Counted from the first letter of the stretch, positions 19,599 to 29,437 are shown. The stretch: DNA of 64,000 nt from Phenylobacterium sp. CCH9-H3 (GCF_001557235.1 NZ_LSJI01000272.1:1-64000); one strand, 5' to 3'. Notes: generated from the sequence alone by a model not told the origin. Numbers and translations: made by a program.

Positions 19599-20798
19599 GA
19601 TCCACTACGACCCCAGCCCGACGACCCAGGTCAAGCCCACGACGCAGACGCTCGGGTCCCGGACGCCGAGGGGGGAGAACGCGTCGCCAAGCTGCTGGCC
19701 CGCGCGGGCGTCGGTTCGCGCCGCGATGTCGAGCGGCTGATCGCCGAGAACCGCATCGCCATCAACGGCCGCACGCTCGATACGCCCGCCGTGAAGGTGG
19801 AGCCGGGCGACATCGTCACCGTCGACGGCGAAGTGGTCGGCGAGCCCGAGCCCGCGCGCCTGTTCCGCTACCACAAGCCGGTAGGCCTGGTGACGACGCA
19901 CAAGGATCCGAACGGGCGTCCGACGGTGTTCCAGGCCCTGCCGCCCGGCCTGCCGCGGCTGATCTCGGTAGGACGCCTCGACATCAATTCCGAGGGCCTG
20001 CTGCTGCTGACCAACGACGGCGAACTGGCCCGCGCGCTGGAGATGCCGTCCACGGGGATCGTCCGCCGCTATCGCGCCCGCGCCCACGGCCGGACGACCC
20101 AAGAAAAGCTGGACACGCTGCAGAAGGGCGCGACCGTCGACGGCGTGCGCTATGGGCCTATCGAGGCCAGGCTGGACAAGGCCAAGGAAGGGCCGCAGGG
20201 CGCCAACCTCTGGCTCACCGTCACCCTGCACGAGGGCAAGAACCGAGAGGTCCGCAAGGTCCTCGAATCGATCGGCCTGAAGGTGAACCGCCTGATCCGC
20301 CTGGCCTACGGGCCCCTGGCCCTGGGAACGCTGGGCGTGGGCGAGCTTGAGGAGGTGGGCCCGCGGGTGGTGCGCGAGCAGTTCGCCGAACACATCGATC
20401 CGGCCAACCTGCCCACCGGAGAGCGGCCGCAGTACCGGTCGCCGCGGAAGAGCGCCTCGCGCCGGGCCCAGGAGGCCGCCAAGGTCGAGGCCGATCTGGC
20501 CACGCCCGTCGCAGCGAAGGGACCGAAGGAGAAGCCGGTCTACAAGGCCGGCTGGGCCAAGCCGAAGCCGAAGATCAATCCCCATCCCAAGCCCAAGGCG
20601 GGCGCCAAGCCCGGCAAGCCCATCAAGGCGCCGACGCGGCCCGGCATCATCGACAAGGCTACAGCGACTGGATTGAAGCGGGCGGGCGGCCCCGGCGCAG
20701 GCCCTCGCGGGCCGAGGGGGTCCGCATCACCTCCGAGAAGCTCCGGCGCTCGTCGGCCAGGCCCTCCCAGATCGGGCGGTCGAGGGCCGCGCGGGTAA
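19590..20798 (+). CDS. rluB: 23S rRNA pseudouridine synthase, RluB type
   Basis: The enzyme makes pseudouridine in helix 80-90 region of 23S rRNA. The protein is about 402 residues: an N-terminal S4 RNA-binding domain (ERVAKLLARAGVGSRRDVERLI), then the catalytic domain with VGRLDINSEGLLLLTNDG (catalytic Asp), KNREVRKVLESIGLKVNRLIR, and a long basic Pro/Lys/Gly tail. The tail continues past the 3' end of the convergent enoyl-CoA hydratase gene, giving a 140-base overlap. The ATG at 19590 is the first clear start, but the first 25 residues look unstructured and a later start is possible. RluB and RluE/F relatives are hard to separate by eye. Confidence 0.88.
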   Translation: MVHDPLRPQPDDPGQAHDADARVPDAEGGERVAKLLARAGVGSRRDVERLIAENRIAINGRTLDTPAVKVEPGDIVTVDGEVVGEPEPARLFRYHKPVGLVTTHKDPNGRPTVFQALPPGLPRLISVGRLDINSEGLLLLTNDGELARALEMPSTGIVRRYRARAHGRTTQEKLDTLQKGATVDGVRYGPIEARLDKAKEGPQGANLWLTVTLHEGKNREVRKVLESIGLKVNRLIRLAYGPLALGTLGVGELEEVGPRVVREQFAEHIDPANLPTGERPQYRSPRKSASRRAQEAAKVEADLATPVAAKGPKEKPVYKAGWAKPKPKINPHPKPKAGAKPGKPIKAPTRPGIIDKATATGLKRAGGPGAGPRGPRGSASPPRSSGARRPGPPRSGGRGPRG

Positions 20799-21453
20799 GC
20801 CGCTTGGCGTGGGCGATCCCGTCCGCGCCACGGCTTTCCCATTCGGCGGCGATCTCCAGCGCCCGGGCCAGCGGGTCGTCCGCCAGCTCGTGGACGAGGC
20901 CGATCCGGTGGGCCTCGGCGCCGTCGAAGGTGAGGCCGCGCAGGATGATCTCCAGGGCCTTCGCCTCGCCCACAACGCGCGGCAGGCGCTGAGTCCCGCC
21001 GCCGCCGGGGAAGATGCCGATCCGGGTCTCCGGGAGGCCGATGGCCGCCGCCTGGGGCGTCGCGATCCGCAGGTCGCAGGCCAGGGACAGTTCGAACCCG
21101 CCGCCCATGCACAGGCCGTTGATGGCGGCGACCACGGGCTTGGGCGCTTCAAAGATCTCGTCGACGAGGGCGAGGAACCCCTGGCGCGGCCGAGCGCCCG
21201 GCTCGACCGGCGGCAGAGGCCGATCCTGGCCGGCGTCGCTGGCCGCGGAGAGCTCGCCCACGTCGTAGTGGCGAATGAAGATGCCCGGCAGGCCGCCGGT
21301 GATGATGACAGACCTTACGGCCGGATCGGCGGCGAGGGGCCGGAAGGCCTCCAGCATCTCCTGCGAACCCGCGGCGGTCATCGTGCCGAACGGCGGGTTC
21401 GCATAGGTCATCACGGCGGCCGCGCCGCGCCGCTCCACCTGCACCAGGCCCAT
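20659..21453 (-). CDS. Enoyl-CoA hydratase/isomerase family protein
   Basis: A 264-residue crotonase-fold enzyme that hydrates or isomerises enoyl-CoA. The oxyanion-hole segment AAINGLCMGGGFELSLACDLRIA and GLPETRIGIFPGGGGTQRLPRVVG are typical, and in the latter a Glu lies at the position of one catalytic residue. The C-terminus ends EVMRTPSAREGLRRGRPP, as in relatives. Its last 140 bases overlap the rluB tail. No PsrA-like motif was found upstream. The neighbours are RNA-modification genes, so no pathway can be inferred from context. Confidence 0.88.
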   Translation of the reverse strand: MGLVQVERRGAAAVMTYANPPFGTMTAAGSQEMLEAFRPLAADPAVRSVIITGGLPGIFIRHYDVGELSAASDAGQDRPLPPVEPGARPRQGFLALVDEIFEAPKPVVAAINGLCMGGGFELSLACDLRIATPQAAAIGLPETRIGIFPGGGGTQRLPRVVGEAKALEIILRGLTFDGAEAHRIGLVHELADDPLARALEIAAEWESRGADGIAHAKRLTRAALDRPIWEGLADERRSFSEVMRTPSAREGLRRGRPPASIQSL

Positions 21454-21511
21454 CCGTTCTCTCCCTTGCTTTGTTGCGGCAAACCTTGGATCGGGAACGC
21501 TGGATTAGGAA

Positions 21512-22090
21512 GTGGAGCGTCAGGTCTTGCGCATCGTCTCAGGGGAATTCCGCGGCAAGGCGTTGATCGCGCCCAAGGGCGAGGCCACGCGCCCCACCTC
21601 GGATCGCGCCCGGCAGGCGATCTTCAACATCCTGGAGCACGCGCCCTGGTCCGAGGGAGTGCGAGACCGCCGGGTAATCGACCTGTTCGCCGGCTCCGGC
21701 GCCCTGGGGTTCGAGGCGCTGTCGCGGGGCGCGGCGTTCTGCCTTTTCGTGGAGACCGACGAGGCGGCGCGGGGGGCCATCCGCGAGAACGTGGACGCCC
21801 TCGGCCTGTTCGGCCGCACGCGAGTCCACCGGCGCAGCGCCATCGACCTGGGCGTCCGGCCGGGCGCGGACGGACCGGCCTTCGACCTGGCGTTCCTGGA
21901 TCCGCCCTATGCCAAGGGTTTGGGCGAACAGGCGCTGGAGCGGCTGGCGGCCGGCGGCTGGCTGGCTCCGGGCGCCCTGGTCGTGTTCGAACGGGGGGCC
22001 GCCGAAACAACGCCTGATGCGCCAGGATATACACTACTCGACTCTCGCGACTACGGTGCAGCGCGCGTCCATTTCCTGAAACATCAATAA
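21512..22090 (+). CDS. rsmD: 16S rRNA (guanine(966)-N(2))-methyltransferase
   Basis: RsmD methylates G966 of 16S rRNA late in small-subunit assembly. The protein has LRIVSGEFRGKAL, RPTSDRARQAIFNIL, the SAM-binding VIDLFAGSGALGFEALSRG and the catalytic LDPPYAKG (DPPY). The GTG at 21512 gives 192 residues. A TTG at 21527 (reads LRIVSGEFRG) may be the true start because GGAG lies nine bases before it and relatives begin MRIVSG. It is divergent from the enoyl-CoA hydratase gene and upstream of a sensor kinase. Confidence 0.93.
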   Translation: MERQVLRIVSGEFRGKALIAPKGEATRPTSDRARQAIFNILEHAPWSEGVRDRRVIDLFAGSGALGFEALSRGAAFCLFVETDEAARGAIRENVDALGLFGRTRVHRRSAIDLGVRPGADGPAFDLAFLDPPYAKGLGEQALERLAAGGWLAPGALVVFERGAAETTPDAPGYTLLDSRDYGAARVHFLKHQ

Positions 22091-22205
22091 CGGCCATCTC
22101 TGTCACAATTTCTTCGCAAAAACTTCTTGAGCGAAGACTGCCTTTCTAACCTCCCGTTAGGGCTGATCGACCATCTGTGGCGCCGGTTGTTTTCCGGAGC
22201 CCGGC

Positions 22206-23786
22206 ATGACCCTGCTGCTCGATATCGCGCCGCACATTCCGCCTGCGTCTCCGAACACCCCCGGCGCGGAGCTCTACCAGCGCTTCCAGGACGAGCCTGA
22301 CACCCTGGCCATCGCCGTCGTCGAGGACGACGGTCGCCCCGTCGGCCTGATCGAGCGCAACGCCTTCCTGGTGCTGATGGCCGCCCAGCACGGCTACGCC
22401 CTGTGGTCCAAGCGGCCCGCCTCGCACATGATGAAGCGCGACCCGGTGGTGGCCGACGGCGACGTGACGTTGGAAGAGTTCTTCGGCAGCGTCCTGGCCG
22501 AGCGGCCGTCGGAACTGCTGCACGGCTTCATCGTCACCTGCGGCGGCCGCTACGCCGGCGTGGGCGCCGCGCTGGCGCTGCTGCAGGCCTCCGCGGCGGC
22601 GGCCAGCAGCCACGCCGAGACCATGAGCCGCCTGGCCTGGGAGGCGCGGGAAGCCCTCGCCACCAAGGGCCGGTTCCTGGCGGTGATGAGCCATGAGATC
22701 CGCACGCCGCTGAACGGGGTGCTGGCGGTGGCCGAGATCCTGAAGCGCAAGTCCGAGCAGCCGGACCTGGCGCCCTTCATCGAGACCATCCTGGAGTCCG
22801 GCGGCGCCCTGCTCCGCCTGCTGAACGACGCCCTGGACCTTTCGCGCGCCGAGGCGGCCGAACTGGGGCTGGACGAGGCCCCGCTGCAGGCTTCGCGAGT
22901 CCTGGATGACGTGACCGGGCTCTGGAGCGCCCAGGCCGAGCTCAAGGGCCTGGATGTGCGCGTGGCCTACGATGGCCCGGCCGACCTGTGGGTCCTGGCC
23001 GACGCGGTGCGGCTGCGCCAGGTGCTGAACAACCTGGTTGGCAATGCGCTGAAGTTCACCCAGGCGGGCCATGTGGACGTGCGGCTCCGGGCCGTGGTCG
23101 AGGGCGACTACGCGCGCCTGTCGGGCGTGGTCAGCGACACCGGCCCGGGGATCCCGGCCGAGCGGCTGGAGGCGGTGTTCGCGCCTTTCCAGCAGACCGA
23201 GGAAGGCGTGCGCCACGGCGGCGCGGGGCTGGGCCTTGCGGTCTGCCGCCAGATCGTGGAGCGGATGAACGGGACGATCGCCGCCCGGCCACGGGAGGGC
23301 GGCGCGGAACTGGCCTTCGAGATCCCGCTGCACCGGTTGCCGGCGCCGACGTCCGAGGCGCAGCCCGCGGAGACGGTGGAGGCCGGTCAGGCGGTCCACG
23401 TCCTGATCGTCGACGACAACGCCACCAACCGCATGGTCGCCCAGACCCTGTGCGAGATGTTCGGCTGCTCCAGCGAGGCCGTCGACAACGGCGAGGACGC
23501 GGTCCGCGCGGTCACCACCGGCCGGTTCGACCTGGTGCTCATGGACATCAAGATGCCCGGCATGGACGGGGTGGAGGCCACCCGGCGGATCCGCTCGGGG
23601 GGCGGCCCGGCCTCGCAGGCCCCAATCCTGGCCCTCACCGCCAACGCCGATCCGTCGGACGCGGCCTTCTACCGGCTCTGCGGCATGAACGGCGTGGTGG
23701 AAAAGCCCATCAAGCCCGACCGCCTGCTGGCCGCGATGAACGCCGTGCTGTCGGTGGACGCGTCCGACGAGGCCTGCGCCGCCTGA
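22206..23786 (+). CDS. Hybrid histidine kinase with N-terminal CBS-like region
   Basis: A 526-residue cytoplasmic kinase without membrane helices. Residues 20-130 resemble a CBS-pair region (VVEDDGRPVGLIERNAFL, then MMKRDPVVADGDVTLEEF), which in other proteins binds adenosyl ligands. It is followed by the H-box AVMSHEIRTPLNGV (His163), N-box NLVGNALKFT, G-boxes SDTGPGI and GGAGLGLAVC, and a receiver domain with acceptor Asp447 in LMDIKMPGMDG. It is convergent with the HWE kinase gene, their stops four bases apart. The ligand and the phosphotransfer target are unknown. Confidence 0.93.
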   Translation: MTLLLDIAPHIPPASPNTPGAELYQRFQDEPDTLAIAVVEDDGRPVGLIERNAFLVLMAAQHGYALWSKRPASHMMKRDPVVADGDVTLEEFFGSVLAERPSELLHGFIVTCGGRYAGVGAALALLQASAAAASSHAETMSRLAWEAREALATKGRFLAVMSHEIRTPLNGVLAVAEILKRKSEQPDLAPFIETILESGGALLRLLNDALDLSRAEAAELGLDEAPLQASRVLDDVTGLWSAQAELKGLDVRVAYDGPADLWVLADAVRLRQVLNNLVGNALKFTQAGHVDVRLRAVVEGDYARLSGVVSDTGPGIPAERLEAVFAPFQQTEEGVRHGGAGLGLAVCRQIVERMNGTIAARPREGGAELAFEIPLHRLPAPTSEAQPAETVEAGQAVHVLIVDDNATNRMVAQTLCEMFGCSSEAVDNGEDAVRAVTTGRFDLVLMDIKMPGMDGVEATRRIRSGGGPASQAPILALTANADPSDAAFYRLCGMNGVVEKPIKPDRLLAAMNAVLSVDASDEACAA

Positions 23787-23790
23787 GGCC

Positions 23791-25611
23791 TCAGGCCTCG
23801 GGGCGAACGACGCGGAGGCGTGCGCTCTGCGGCACACGGATGGCGCAGACCACGCCGCTGCGGGCGAAGTCGAGGGTCACCCGACCGCCGAGCTCGCGCG
23901 CCACGCCCCGCTCCAGGAGGCGGGAGCCGAAGCCGCGCCGGGTCGGCGGCAGGACCGCGCCGCCACCGCTCTCGCGCCAGGTGACCACGACCTCCCCGGA
24001 CGAGGCCTCCGCGACTTCCACGTCGACGCGACCGGCTCCGCGCCAGGCGCCGTGCTTCAGCGCATTGGTGGCGAGTTCGTGCAGCGCCATGCCCAGGCTG
24101 ACCACGAAGTTCGGGTCGAGCTGCAGATCCGGCCCCGCGAGCGCGTAGGGCCGTCCGTACGGCCGCAGGGTGGCCTCGGTCAGTTCGGACAGCGCCGCGC
24201 TGTCCCAGGCCCGCCGGACCAGCAGGTTGTGCGTGGAGGACAGCGCCAGCAGCCGCTCGATGAACAGGTCCCGCGCCTGGGCCATGTCGCCCTCGTCGCG
24301 GAGCGTCTGCACGGCCACCGACTGCACCGCCGCCAGGGTGTTCTTCACCCGGTGATTCAGCTCGTCCAGCAGCAGCTTCTGGCGCGCCTCGTGCTCCTGC
24401 ATGCGGCCCATAGCCTCCAGGGTCTGGAGCTCGCTGCGCTTTCGGGCGGTGATGTCCTTGAGGGCTCCGATCAGGCGCAGCGGCTCGCCGGCCTCGTCCA
24501 GGCTGGTTTCGGCGACGGCGAAGACCCAGATTTCGCGTCCGTCCATGCGGCACACCCGGAACTCCGACCGGAAGGGGACCGCCGAGGCCAGGGCGGCGTC
24601 CCACTCGGCGCTCACCCGTTCGCGATCCCGCGGATCGACGATCCGTTCGAGGCCAACCGACAGGTCTTCGAATTCGAGCTCGGTGTCGAAGAGGGCCTCG
24701 TCCGAGCCGTGGTGGGTCAGAAGCCGCCGCGCGAAGTCGAGCTCGTACACATGCATCCCGGCCATGTGCAGCGCCATGATCAGCCGTTGTTCGGCGCGCT
24801 TGATGGTCTCCTCGGCGGCCTTCTCGTCCGAGATGTCCATGGCCGCGCCCCGCAGGCCGGTCCGCACGCCGTCCTCGTAGACCGCCTCGCCGAACACCCG
24901 CAGCCATCCGCGAGAGCCGTCGCGGCGGGTAAAGCGCGCCTCGTAGTCGATGCGCTCGCCCGGCGGACGGGCGCGCGACATCGCCGCGGCGATGCGAGGG
25001 CGGTCCTCCGGATCGTAGATCTCCAGCGCCTCCAGCATCGTCTGGACCCGCGGCCCGCCGCCCATGATGCCGGCCGCCTCCTCGGAGAGGGTCAGCAGGC
25101 TGGTCTGGAAGTCGCCGTGCCAGCCTCCGAGGCGCGCCACCTGGTTGGCGGAGCGCAGGACCGCGGCATTGAGCTCGGCCTCCTGCTCGCGGGCCTCCGC
25201 CGCGCGGCGAGCGGCTTCCAGCTCGGAGACGTCGCGCGACGTGACCAGCAGGGCCACGGGCGCACCATCGTCGTCGCAGAGCGCGGCGATGACGTTGTCG
25301 AAGTAGCGGAGGTTGCCGCGGAACGTGCGCGCCGGCCCGGTGATCCGCTGCGTCTCGCCGGCCGCGCCTCTGCGCAGGGCCGCAGCGACCATCGGCTGCT
25401 CCGGCTCGTCCCAGAGCTTCAGCCATTCCCGACCCAGCAGGCCCGCGCTGTCGTCCGCCTCCATGATGGCCACGCCGTTGCGGTTGACGAACTGGATCCG
25501 GCCGTCGAGATCGAGGATCTTCACGCAGTCCGGGCTGCTTTCCAGCGCGGTGCGGAAAAAGCCGTCGCTGGCGAACCGGCTGGATCCGAAGTTGCTGCGG
25601 AGGGCGTTCAT
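23791..25611 (-). CDS. PAS-domain HWE-family sensor histidine kinase
   Basis: A 606-residue soluble kinase with about three PAS/PAC modules (roughly residues 15-130, 150-265 and 275-400) linked by short helices. An HWE-type catalytic core follows: ELNHRVKNTLAAVQ (His420), GMALHELATNALKHGA, the WxE signature in TWRESGGG, and GFGSRLLERG. HWE kinases are typical of Alphaproteobacteria and often feed the general stress response through PhyR. No phyR, nepR or ecfG gene is in view. The ATG at 25611 is preferred because the longer frame runs into the divergent MerR operator. Confidence 0.9.
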   Translation of the reverse strand: MNALRSNFGSSRFASDGFFRTALESSPDCVKILDLDGRIQFVNRNGVAIMEADDSAGLLGREWLKLWDEPEQPMVAAALRRGAAGETQRITGPARTFRGNLRYFDNVIAALCDDDGAPVALLVTSRDVSELEAARRAAEAREQEAELNAAVLRSANQVARLGGWHGDFQTSLLTLSEEAAGIMGGGPRVQTMLEALEIYDPEDRPRIAAAMSRARPPGERIDYEARFTRRDGSRGWLRVFGEAVYEDGVRTGLRGAAMDISDEKAAEETIKRAEQRLIMALHMAGMHVYELDFARRLLTHHGSDEALFDTELEFEDLSVGLERIVDPRDRERVSAEWDAALASAVPFRSEFRVCRMDGREIWVFAVAETSLDEAGEPLRLIGALKDITARKRSELQTLEAMGRMQEHEARQKLLLDELNHRVKNTLAAVQSVAVQTLRDEGDMAQARDLFIERLLALSSTHNLLVRRAWDSAALSELTEATLRPYGRPYALAGPDLQLDPNFVVSLGMALHELATNALKHGAWRGAGRVDVEVAEASSGEVVVTWRESGGGAVLPPTRRGFGSRLLERGVARELGGRVTLDFARSGVVCAIRVPQSARLRVVRPEA

Positions 25612-25733
25612 GACCAGCCCGGAAATCCCTGTTGCGCGCGCGACAGTAAAGCTGGCCCGCAGGCCGGCAACGGTCGTTAACGTCGCATCCCGCGCGCAGG
25701 ATCGCCCGGGCAGGCGCCTCGCCAAAAGCGGTG

Positions 25734-25755
25734 TTGACCCTCACGCGGCGTGAGG
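25734..25755 (+). promoter_or_regulatory. MerR-type promoter/operator dyad
   Basis: A -35 box TTGACC (25734-25739) runs into a perfect dyad CCTCACGCgGCGTGAGG (25739-25755). MerR-family activators bind such dyads between a -35 and a -10 spaced about 19 bases apart. Here the -10 at that spacing (GACCGA) is poor. The site is 38 bases before the regulator gene at 25794, so autoregulation is likely. Confidence 0.6.
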
Positions 25756-25793
25756 CCCGACCGATCGGCATCGGCAGAGGGAATCGACGAACG

Positions 25794-26567
25794 GTGCGAG
25801 GCTATACGGTCAGCGAGGTGGCGAAACTGTCGGGCGTCAGCATCCGGGCGCTGCATCACTACGACGAGATCGGACTGCTCAAGCCGGCCGACGTCGGCGC
25901 CAACGGCTACCGCTACTATGGACGGGAGGAACTTCTGCGCCTGCAGCAGATCCTGTTCCACCGGGAGCTCGGCTTCCCGCTGGACGAGATCGGCAAGGTG
26001 CTGGACGCCCCGGACTTCGACCGGGTGGCGGCGCTGAAGGCGCACCGGGCCAAGCTGGAAGCCCAGGCGCGGCGCACGCGGCGGCTGGTCCGCACGATCG
26101 ACGAGACCCTCGCCGCTTTGCAAGGAGCGACGACGATGGACGACAAGGCGATGTACCGGGGCTTCGACCCCGAAAGACAGGCCGGATACGAAGCCTGGCT
26201 GGTGGAACGGTACGGGGGCGACATGCAGGCGCGCATCGACGCCTCGAAGGTCGCGATCAAGGGCGCCACCCAGGCCGACTTCGATCGGATGATGGCGGAG
26301 GCGGACGAGATCGAGGCGGCCATGGCCCAGGCGATGGTCGACGGCTTGCCGGCGGCGTCCGAGGCCGTGCAGGCGATCGTCGCCCGCCATTGCGCCTGGG
26401 TGGGCGGAAGCTGGAGCGGGACGCCGACCAAGGACGCGTACATCGGGCTGGCTGACCTCTACCGGGAGCACCCCGACTTCCGCGCGCGCTACGACGGGCG
26501 GGCCCAAGGCCTCACCGACTACCTGACCGAGGCGATGCGGATCTACGCCGCGCAGGGGCTCGGCTAG
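25794..26567 (+). CDS. MerR family regulator with TipAS-like effector domain
   Basis: A 257-residue regulator. The N-terminal MerR helix-turn-helix ([26 protein letters not shown], about residues 3-28) is followed by wing and dimer helices ([24 protein letters not shown]). The C-terminal domain (residues 130-255) carries the TipAS pattern HCAWVGGSW and [20 protein letters not shown], which in TipA binds thiopeptide antibiotics. The GTG at 25794 is chosen because an earlier GTG lies inside the operator. The stop overlaps the convergent mutL stop by four bases. The ligand is unknown, and multidrug or thiol stress is plausible. Confidence 0.88.
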   Translation: MRGYTVSEVAKLSGVSIRALHHYDEIGLLKPADVGANGYRYYGREELLRLQQILFHRELGFPLDEIGKVLDAPDFDRVAALKAHRAKLEAQARRTRRLVRTIDETLAALQGATTMDDKAMYRGFDPERQAGYEAWLVERYGGDMQARIDASKVAIKGATQADFDRMMAEADEIEAAMAQAMVDGLPAASEAVQAIVARHCAWVGGSWSGTPTKDAYIGLADLYREHPDFRARYDGRAQGLTDYLTEAMRIYAAQGLG

Positions 26568-28414
26568 CGGCGGCCGAACAGCCGCTCGATGTCGGCGAGC
26601 TTGAGCTCGACGTAGGTGGGACGGCCGTGGTTGCACTGGCCGGAGTGGGGCGTGGCCTCCATCTGGCGGAGCAGGGCGTTCATCTCCGGCGCCGTCAGTC
26701 TGCGGCCGGCGCGGACGGATCCGTGGCAGGCCATGGTGGAGCAGACGTCCTGCAGCCGCTCCTTGAGGGCTAGGGCCTGGCCGTTCTCGGCCAGATCGTC
26801 GGCGATATCGCGGATCAGGCCTGCCGCATCCGTCTCGCCCAGCAAGGCCGGGACCTCGCGGACCAGGATGGCGCCGGGGCCGAAGCTCTCGACGACCAGG
26901 CCCAGGGCGGCCAGCTCCTCGGCGCGGGCGGCGACGCGTTCGGCCTCGGCGGGGTCCAACTCGACCACCTCCGGCAGCAGCAGGGCCTGGCGGGCGACGC
27001 CGCCTTCGCTGAGCTCGCCCTTCATGCGCTCGTAGACGAGGCGTTCGTGGGCGGCATGCTGGTCGACGATGACCATGCCGTCGCGGGTCTGGGCCACGAT
27101 GTAGGTCTCGTGCACCTGGGCGCGAGCGGCGCCCAGGGGGTAGTCGACAGGATCGAACACCGGGGCCGCGGCGCCAGGTTCGGCGACGCCGTAGCCCTCG
27201 GGCGGCGCCTCGGCGCGGGCCGAGACTTCGGACAGGCCGGGGATCGACTGCACCGCTGCGGCCGCCGCCTGCCAGCCGCCGGCGCTCCAGGCGGAGAATC
27301 CGGCGCCCGAGGGCCGCGGCGGCGGATAGCCGGGCGGCAGGCTCTGCGGGCGGAAACCGCCCAGCGCCGCGGCGGCCACGGTGGTGGAGGCGCGGTGTCC
27401 CGCGGCGGCCAGGCTGTGGCGTAACCCGCTGACGATCAGGCCCCGCACCAGCGCCGGGTCGCGGAACCGAACCTCGGCCTTGGCGGGATGGACGTTCACG
27501 TCCACGAGGCCGGGGTCCAGCGCGATGTAGAGGGCGCAGGCGGGGTGGCGATCGCGGGCGAGGAAGTCGGCGTAGGCGCCGCGCAGCGCCCCCTGCAGCA
27601 GCCGGTCGCGGACGGGGCGGCCGTTGACGAACAGGTACTGGTGCGCCGCGTTGCCGCGGTTGTAGGTCGGCAGGCCCGCATAGCCGGACAGGCGCACGCC
27701 TTCGCGCTCGTGGTCGATGAGCAGGGCGTTCTCGGAGAACTCCCGGCCCATCACCGCCCCCAGGCGGGCGAGGCGGCCCGCGTCGCCCGGCGCCTCGGCG
27801 GGCAGGCGCAGGGTGCGGCGGCCGTCGATGTCGAGGGCGAAGCCCACGGCTTCGTGGGCCATGGCCTGGCGCTTGAGCTCCTCGGTGATGGCCTGGGCCT
27901 CCGAGCGCTCGGACTTCATGAACTTCAGCCGGGCCGGCGTGGCGTAGAACAGGTCGCGCACCTCGACCCGTGCGCCGTGCGGACCGGGGAAGCCGGCCGG
28001 CGAGACGGCGCCGACGGCGCCGCCCTCCACCAGGATCGCATGGGCGTCCGCCAGCCCCTTGGCCCGGCTGACGATCGACAGCCGCGCCACCGAGCCGATC
28101 GAGGGCAGGGCCTCGCCGCGAAAGCCCATGGTGGCGATGCGCAGCAGGTCGTACTCGCCGTCCTCGCCCGGGTTCAGTTTCGAGGTCGCGTGGCGCTCCA
28201 CCGCGAGCGGCAGCTGGTCGGCGGCCAAACCGTTGCCGTCATCGGCCACCAGGATGCGGGAAAGGCCCCCGCCGTCGGCCTGGACCTGGATCTCGGAGGC
28301 CCCGGCGTCCAGGGCGTTCTCGACCAGCTCCTTGACCGCGCTGGCAGGGCGCTCCACCACCTCGCCAGCGGCGATGCGGTTGATCAGTTCGGGAGGGAGG
28401 CGGCGGATCGGCAT
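26564..28414 (-). CDS. mutL: DNA mismatch repair protein MutL
   Basis: MutL couples mismatch recognition by MutS to excision. The 616-residue protein has the GHKL ATPase motifs [19 protein letters not shown] and [15 protein letters not shown] at the N-terminus, and [10 protein letters not shown] in the transducer domain. After a Pro/Ala-rich linker comes a C-terminal dimer domain opening [29 protein letters not shown]. The tail [25 protein letters not shown] and [11 protein letters not shown] is typical. The length is normal. It is divergent from the GumN-like gene. Confidence 0.97.
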   Translation of the reverse strand: MPIRRLPPELINRIAAGEVVERPASAVKELVENALDAGASEIQVQADGGGLSRILVADDGNGLAADQLPLAVERHATSKLNPGEDGEYDLLRIATMGFRGEALPSIGSVARLSIVSRAKGLADAHAILVEGGAVGAVSPAGFPGPHGARVEVRDLFYATPARLKFMKSERSEAQAITEELKRQAMAHEAVGFALDIDGRRTLRLPAEAPGDAGRLARLGAVMGREFSENALLIDHEREGVRLSGYAGLPTYNRGNAAHQYLFVNGRPVRDRLLQGALRGAYADFLARDRHPACALYIALDPGLVDVNVHPAKAEVRFRDPALVRGLIVSGLRHSLAAAGHRASTTVAAAALGGFRPQSLPPGYPPPRPSGAGFSAWSAGGWQAAAAAVQSIPGLSEVSARAEAPPEGYGVAEPGAAAPVFDPVDYPLGAARAQVHETYIVAQTRDGMVIVDQHAAHERLVYERMKGELSEGGVARQALLLPEVVELDPAEAERVAARAEELAALGLVVESFGPGAILVREVPALLGETDAAGLIRDIADDLAENGQALALKERLQDVCSTMACHGSVRAGRRLTAPEMNALLRQMEATPHSGQCNHGRPTYVELKLADIERLFGRR

Positions 28415-28462
28415 GGGAGCTAGACCTTCCTACATAGTACGATTCCAAGGAGTCTCCCGCCC

Positions 28463-29428
28463 GTGCTGAATCGCCTCGCCACCCTCGTCGCCGTCGTGAT
28501 GCTCGCCGCCCTGCCGGCCTCGGCCCAGGTCCCGCTGCTGCTCGCGCCCGCGCCCGTGGACGACCCGGATGCGACCCTGGTGGAGGAACTGGTGGTGCGC
28601 GGCCGCCTGCCGGGTCCCGCCTGGTGGCGGGTGTCGGACGCCGACACCACGGTCTATGTGCTCGGCGTGCCGTCGCTCGCGCCCAAGCGGATGGAATGGG
28701 ACCGGGCGATCTTCGAGCGGCGGCTGGAAGGGGCCAACGTGGTGATCCTGCCGTTCGTGAACGTGCGGGCCAAGGTGGGCGGCTCGGTGGGCACGGCCTT
28801 CAATCTGCTGCGCCTGCGGTCCGGTGGGCCGTTCGAAGAGCGGCTGGATCCGGGCACGCGGGCCCGCTTCGTGGCCGTCCGCACGCGTCTGGGCCAGGAC
28901 GCAGGGCGCTACAACACCCGCAACCCGTTGGCGGCCGGCGTGCAGCTGGCGATCGACTACCGCGACCACGCCCAGCTCACCAACATGGACCCCGCCAAGC
29001 TGGTCCGGCTGCTGGCGCAGCGGAAGGGCGTGAAGGTCATCGAGAAGAGCTACGACCTGGGTCCGCAGCTGGGCGGGATCATCCGCACGCCGGCGTCCAC
29101 CGGCCGCCTCTGCTTCGACGAGGTGCTGGCCCAGGCCGAGGCCGGTCCCGGCGTGACCCTGGCGGCGGCGCGGGCCTGGGCGGCAGGCGACGTGGAAGGC
29201 GCGCTGCAGAACGAGCGGACCTATGAACGCTGCCTGGCGGCCGTCAGCGGCGGGCGCACCTACGACGAACGCACCAAGGCCGACGAGGCGGCGGCGATCG
29301 CGAACGCGCTCAAGTCGCCCGGGCATGCCATCGCCCTGGTCCCGCTCCGGCCCCTGCTGGCCCAGAACGGGGTGCTGGAACGCCTGCGGGCGCAGGGCTT
29401 CACGGTGAAGACGCCAGGCGAGGAGTGA
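28463..29428 (+). CDS. TraB/GumN-family secreted protein
   Basis: A 321-residue protein with a signal peptide (MLNRLATLVAVVMLAALPASA, cleavage before QVPLL). The TraB/GumN opening follows (GPAWWRVSDADTTVYVLGVPSLAPK). The family also has a catalytic-like Glu/His set, and here one lies around CFDEVLAQ. Family members are thought to be membrane-linked metalloproteases or to take part in polysaccharide export, but function is not firmly known. GTG at 28463 follows AAGGAG. It is convergent with bamF across a REPIN. Confidence 0.82.
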   Translation: MLNRLATLVAVVMLAALPASAQVPLLLAPAPVDDPDATLVEELVVRGRLPGPAWWRVSDADTTVYVLGVPSLAPKRMEWDRAIFERRLEGANVVILPFVNVRAKVGGSVGTAFNLLRLRSGGPFEERLDPGTRARFVAVRTRLGQDAGRYNTRNPLAAGVQLAIDYRDHAQLTNMDPAKLVRLLAQRKGVKVIEKSYDLGPQLGGIIRTPASTGRLCFDEVLAQAEAGPGVTLAAARAWAAGDVEGALQNERTYERCLAAVSGGRTYDERTKADEAAAIANALKSPGHAIALVPLRPLLAQNGVLERLRAQGFTVKTPGEE

Positions 29429-29437
29429 TCAAAAATT

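Noticed and set aside
21454-21511. PsrA-like site before the enoyl-CoA hydratase (CTTTGTTGCGGCAAACC)
   Set aside because: The arms are in the opposite orientation (GTTTG/CAAAC reversed) and do not fit the pattern shared by the other genes.
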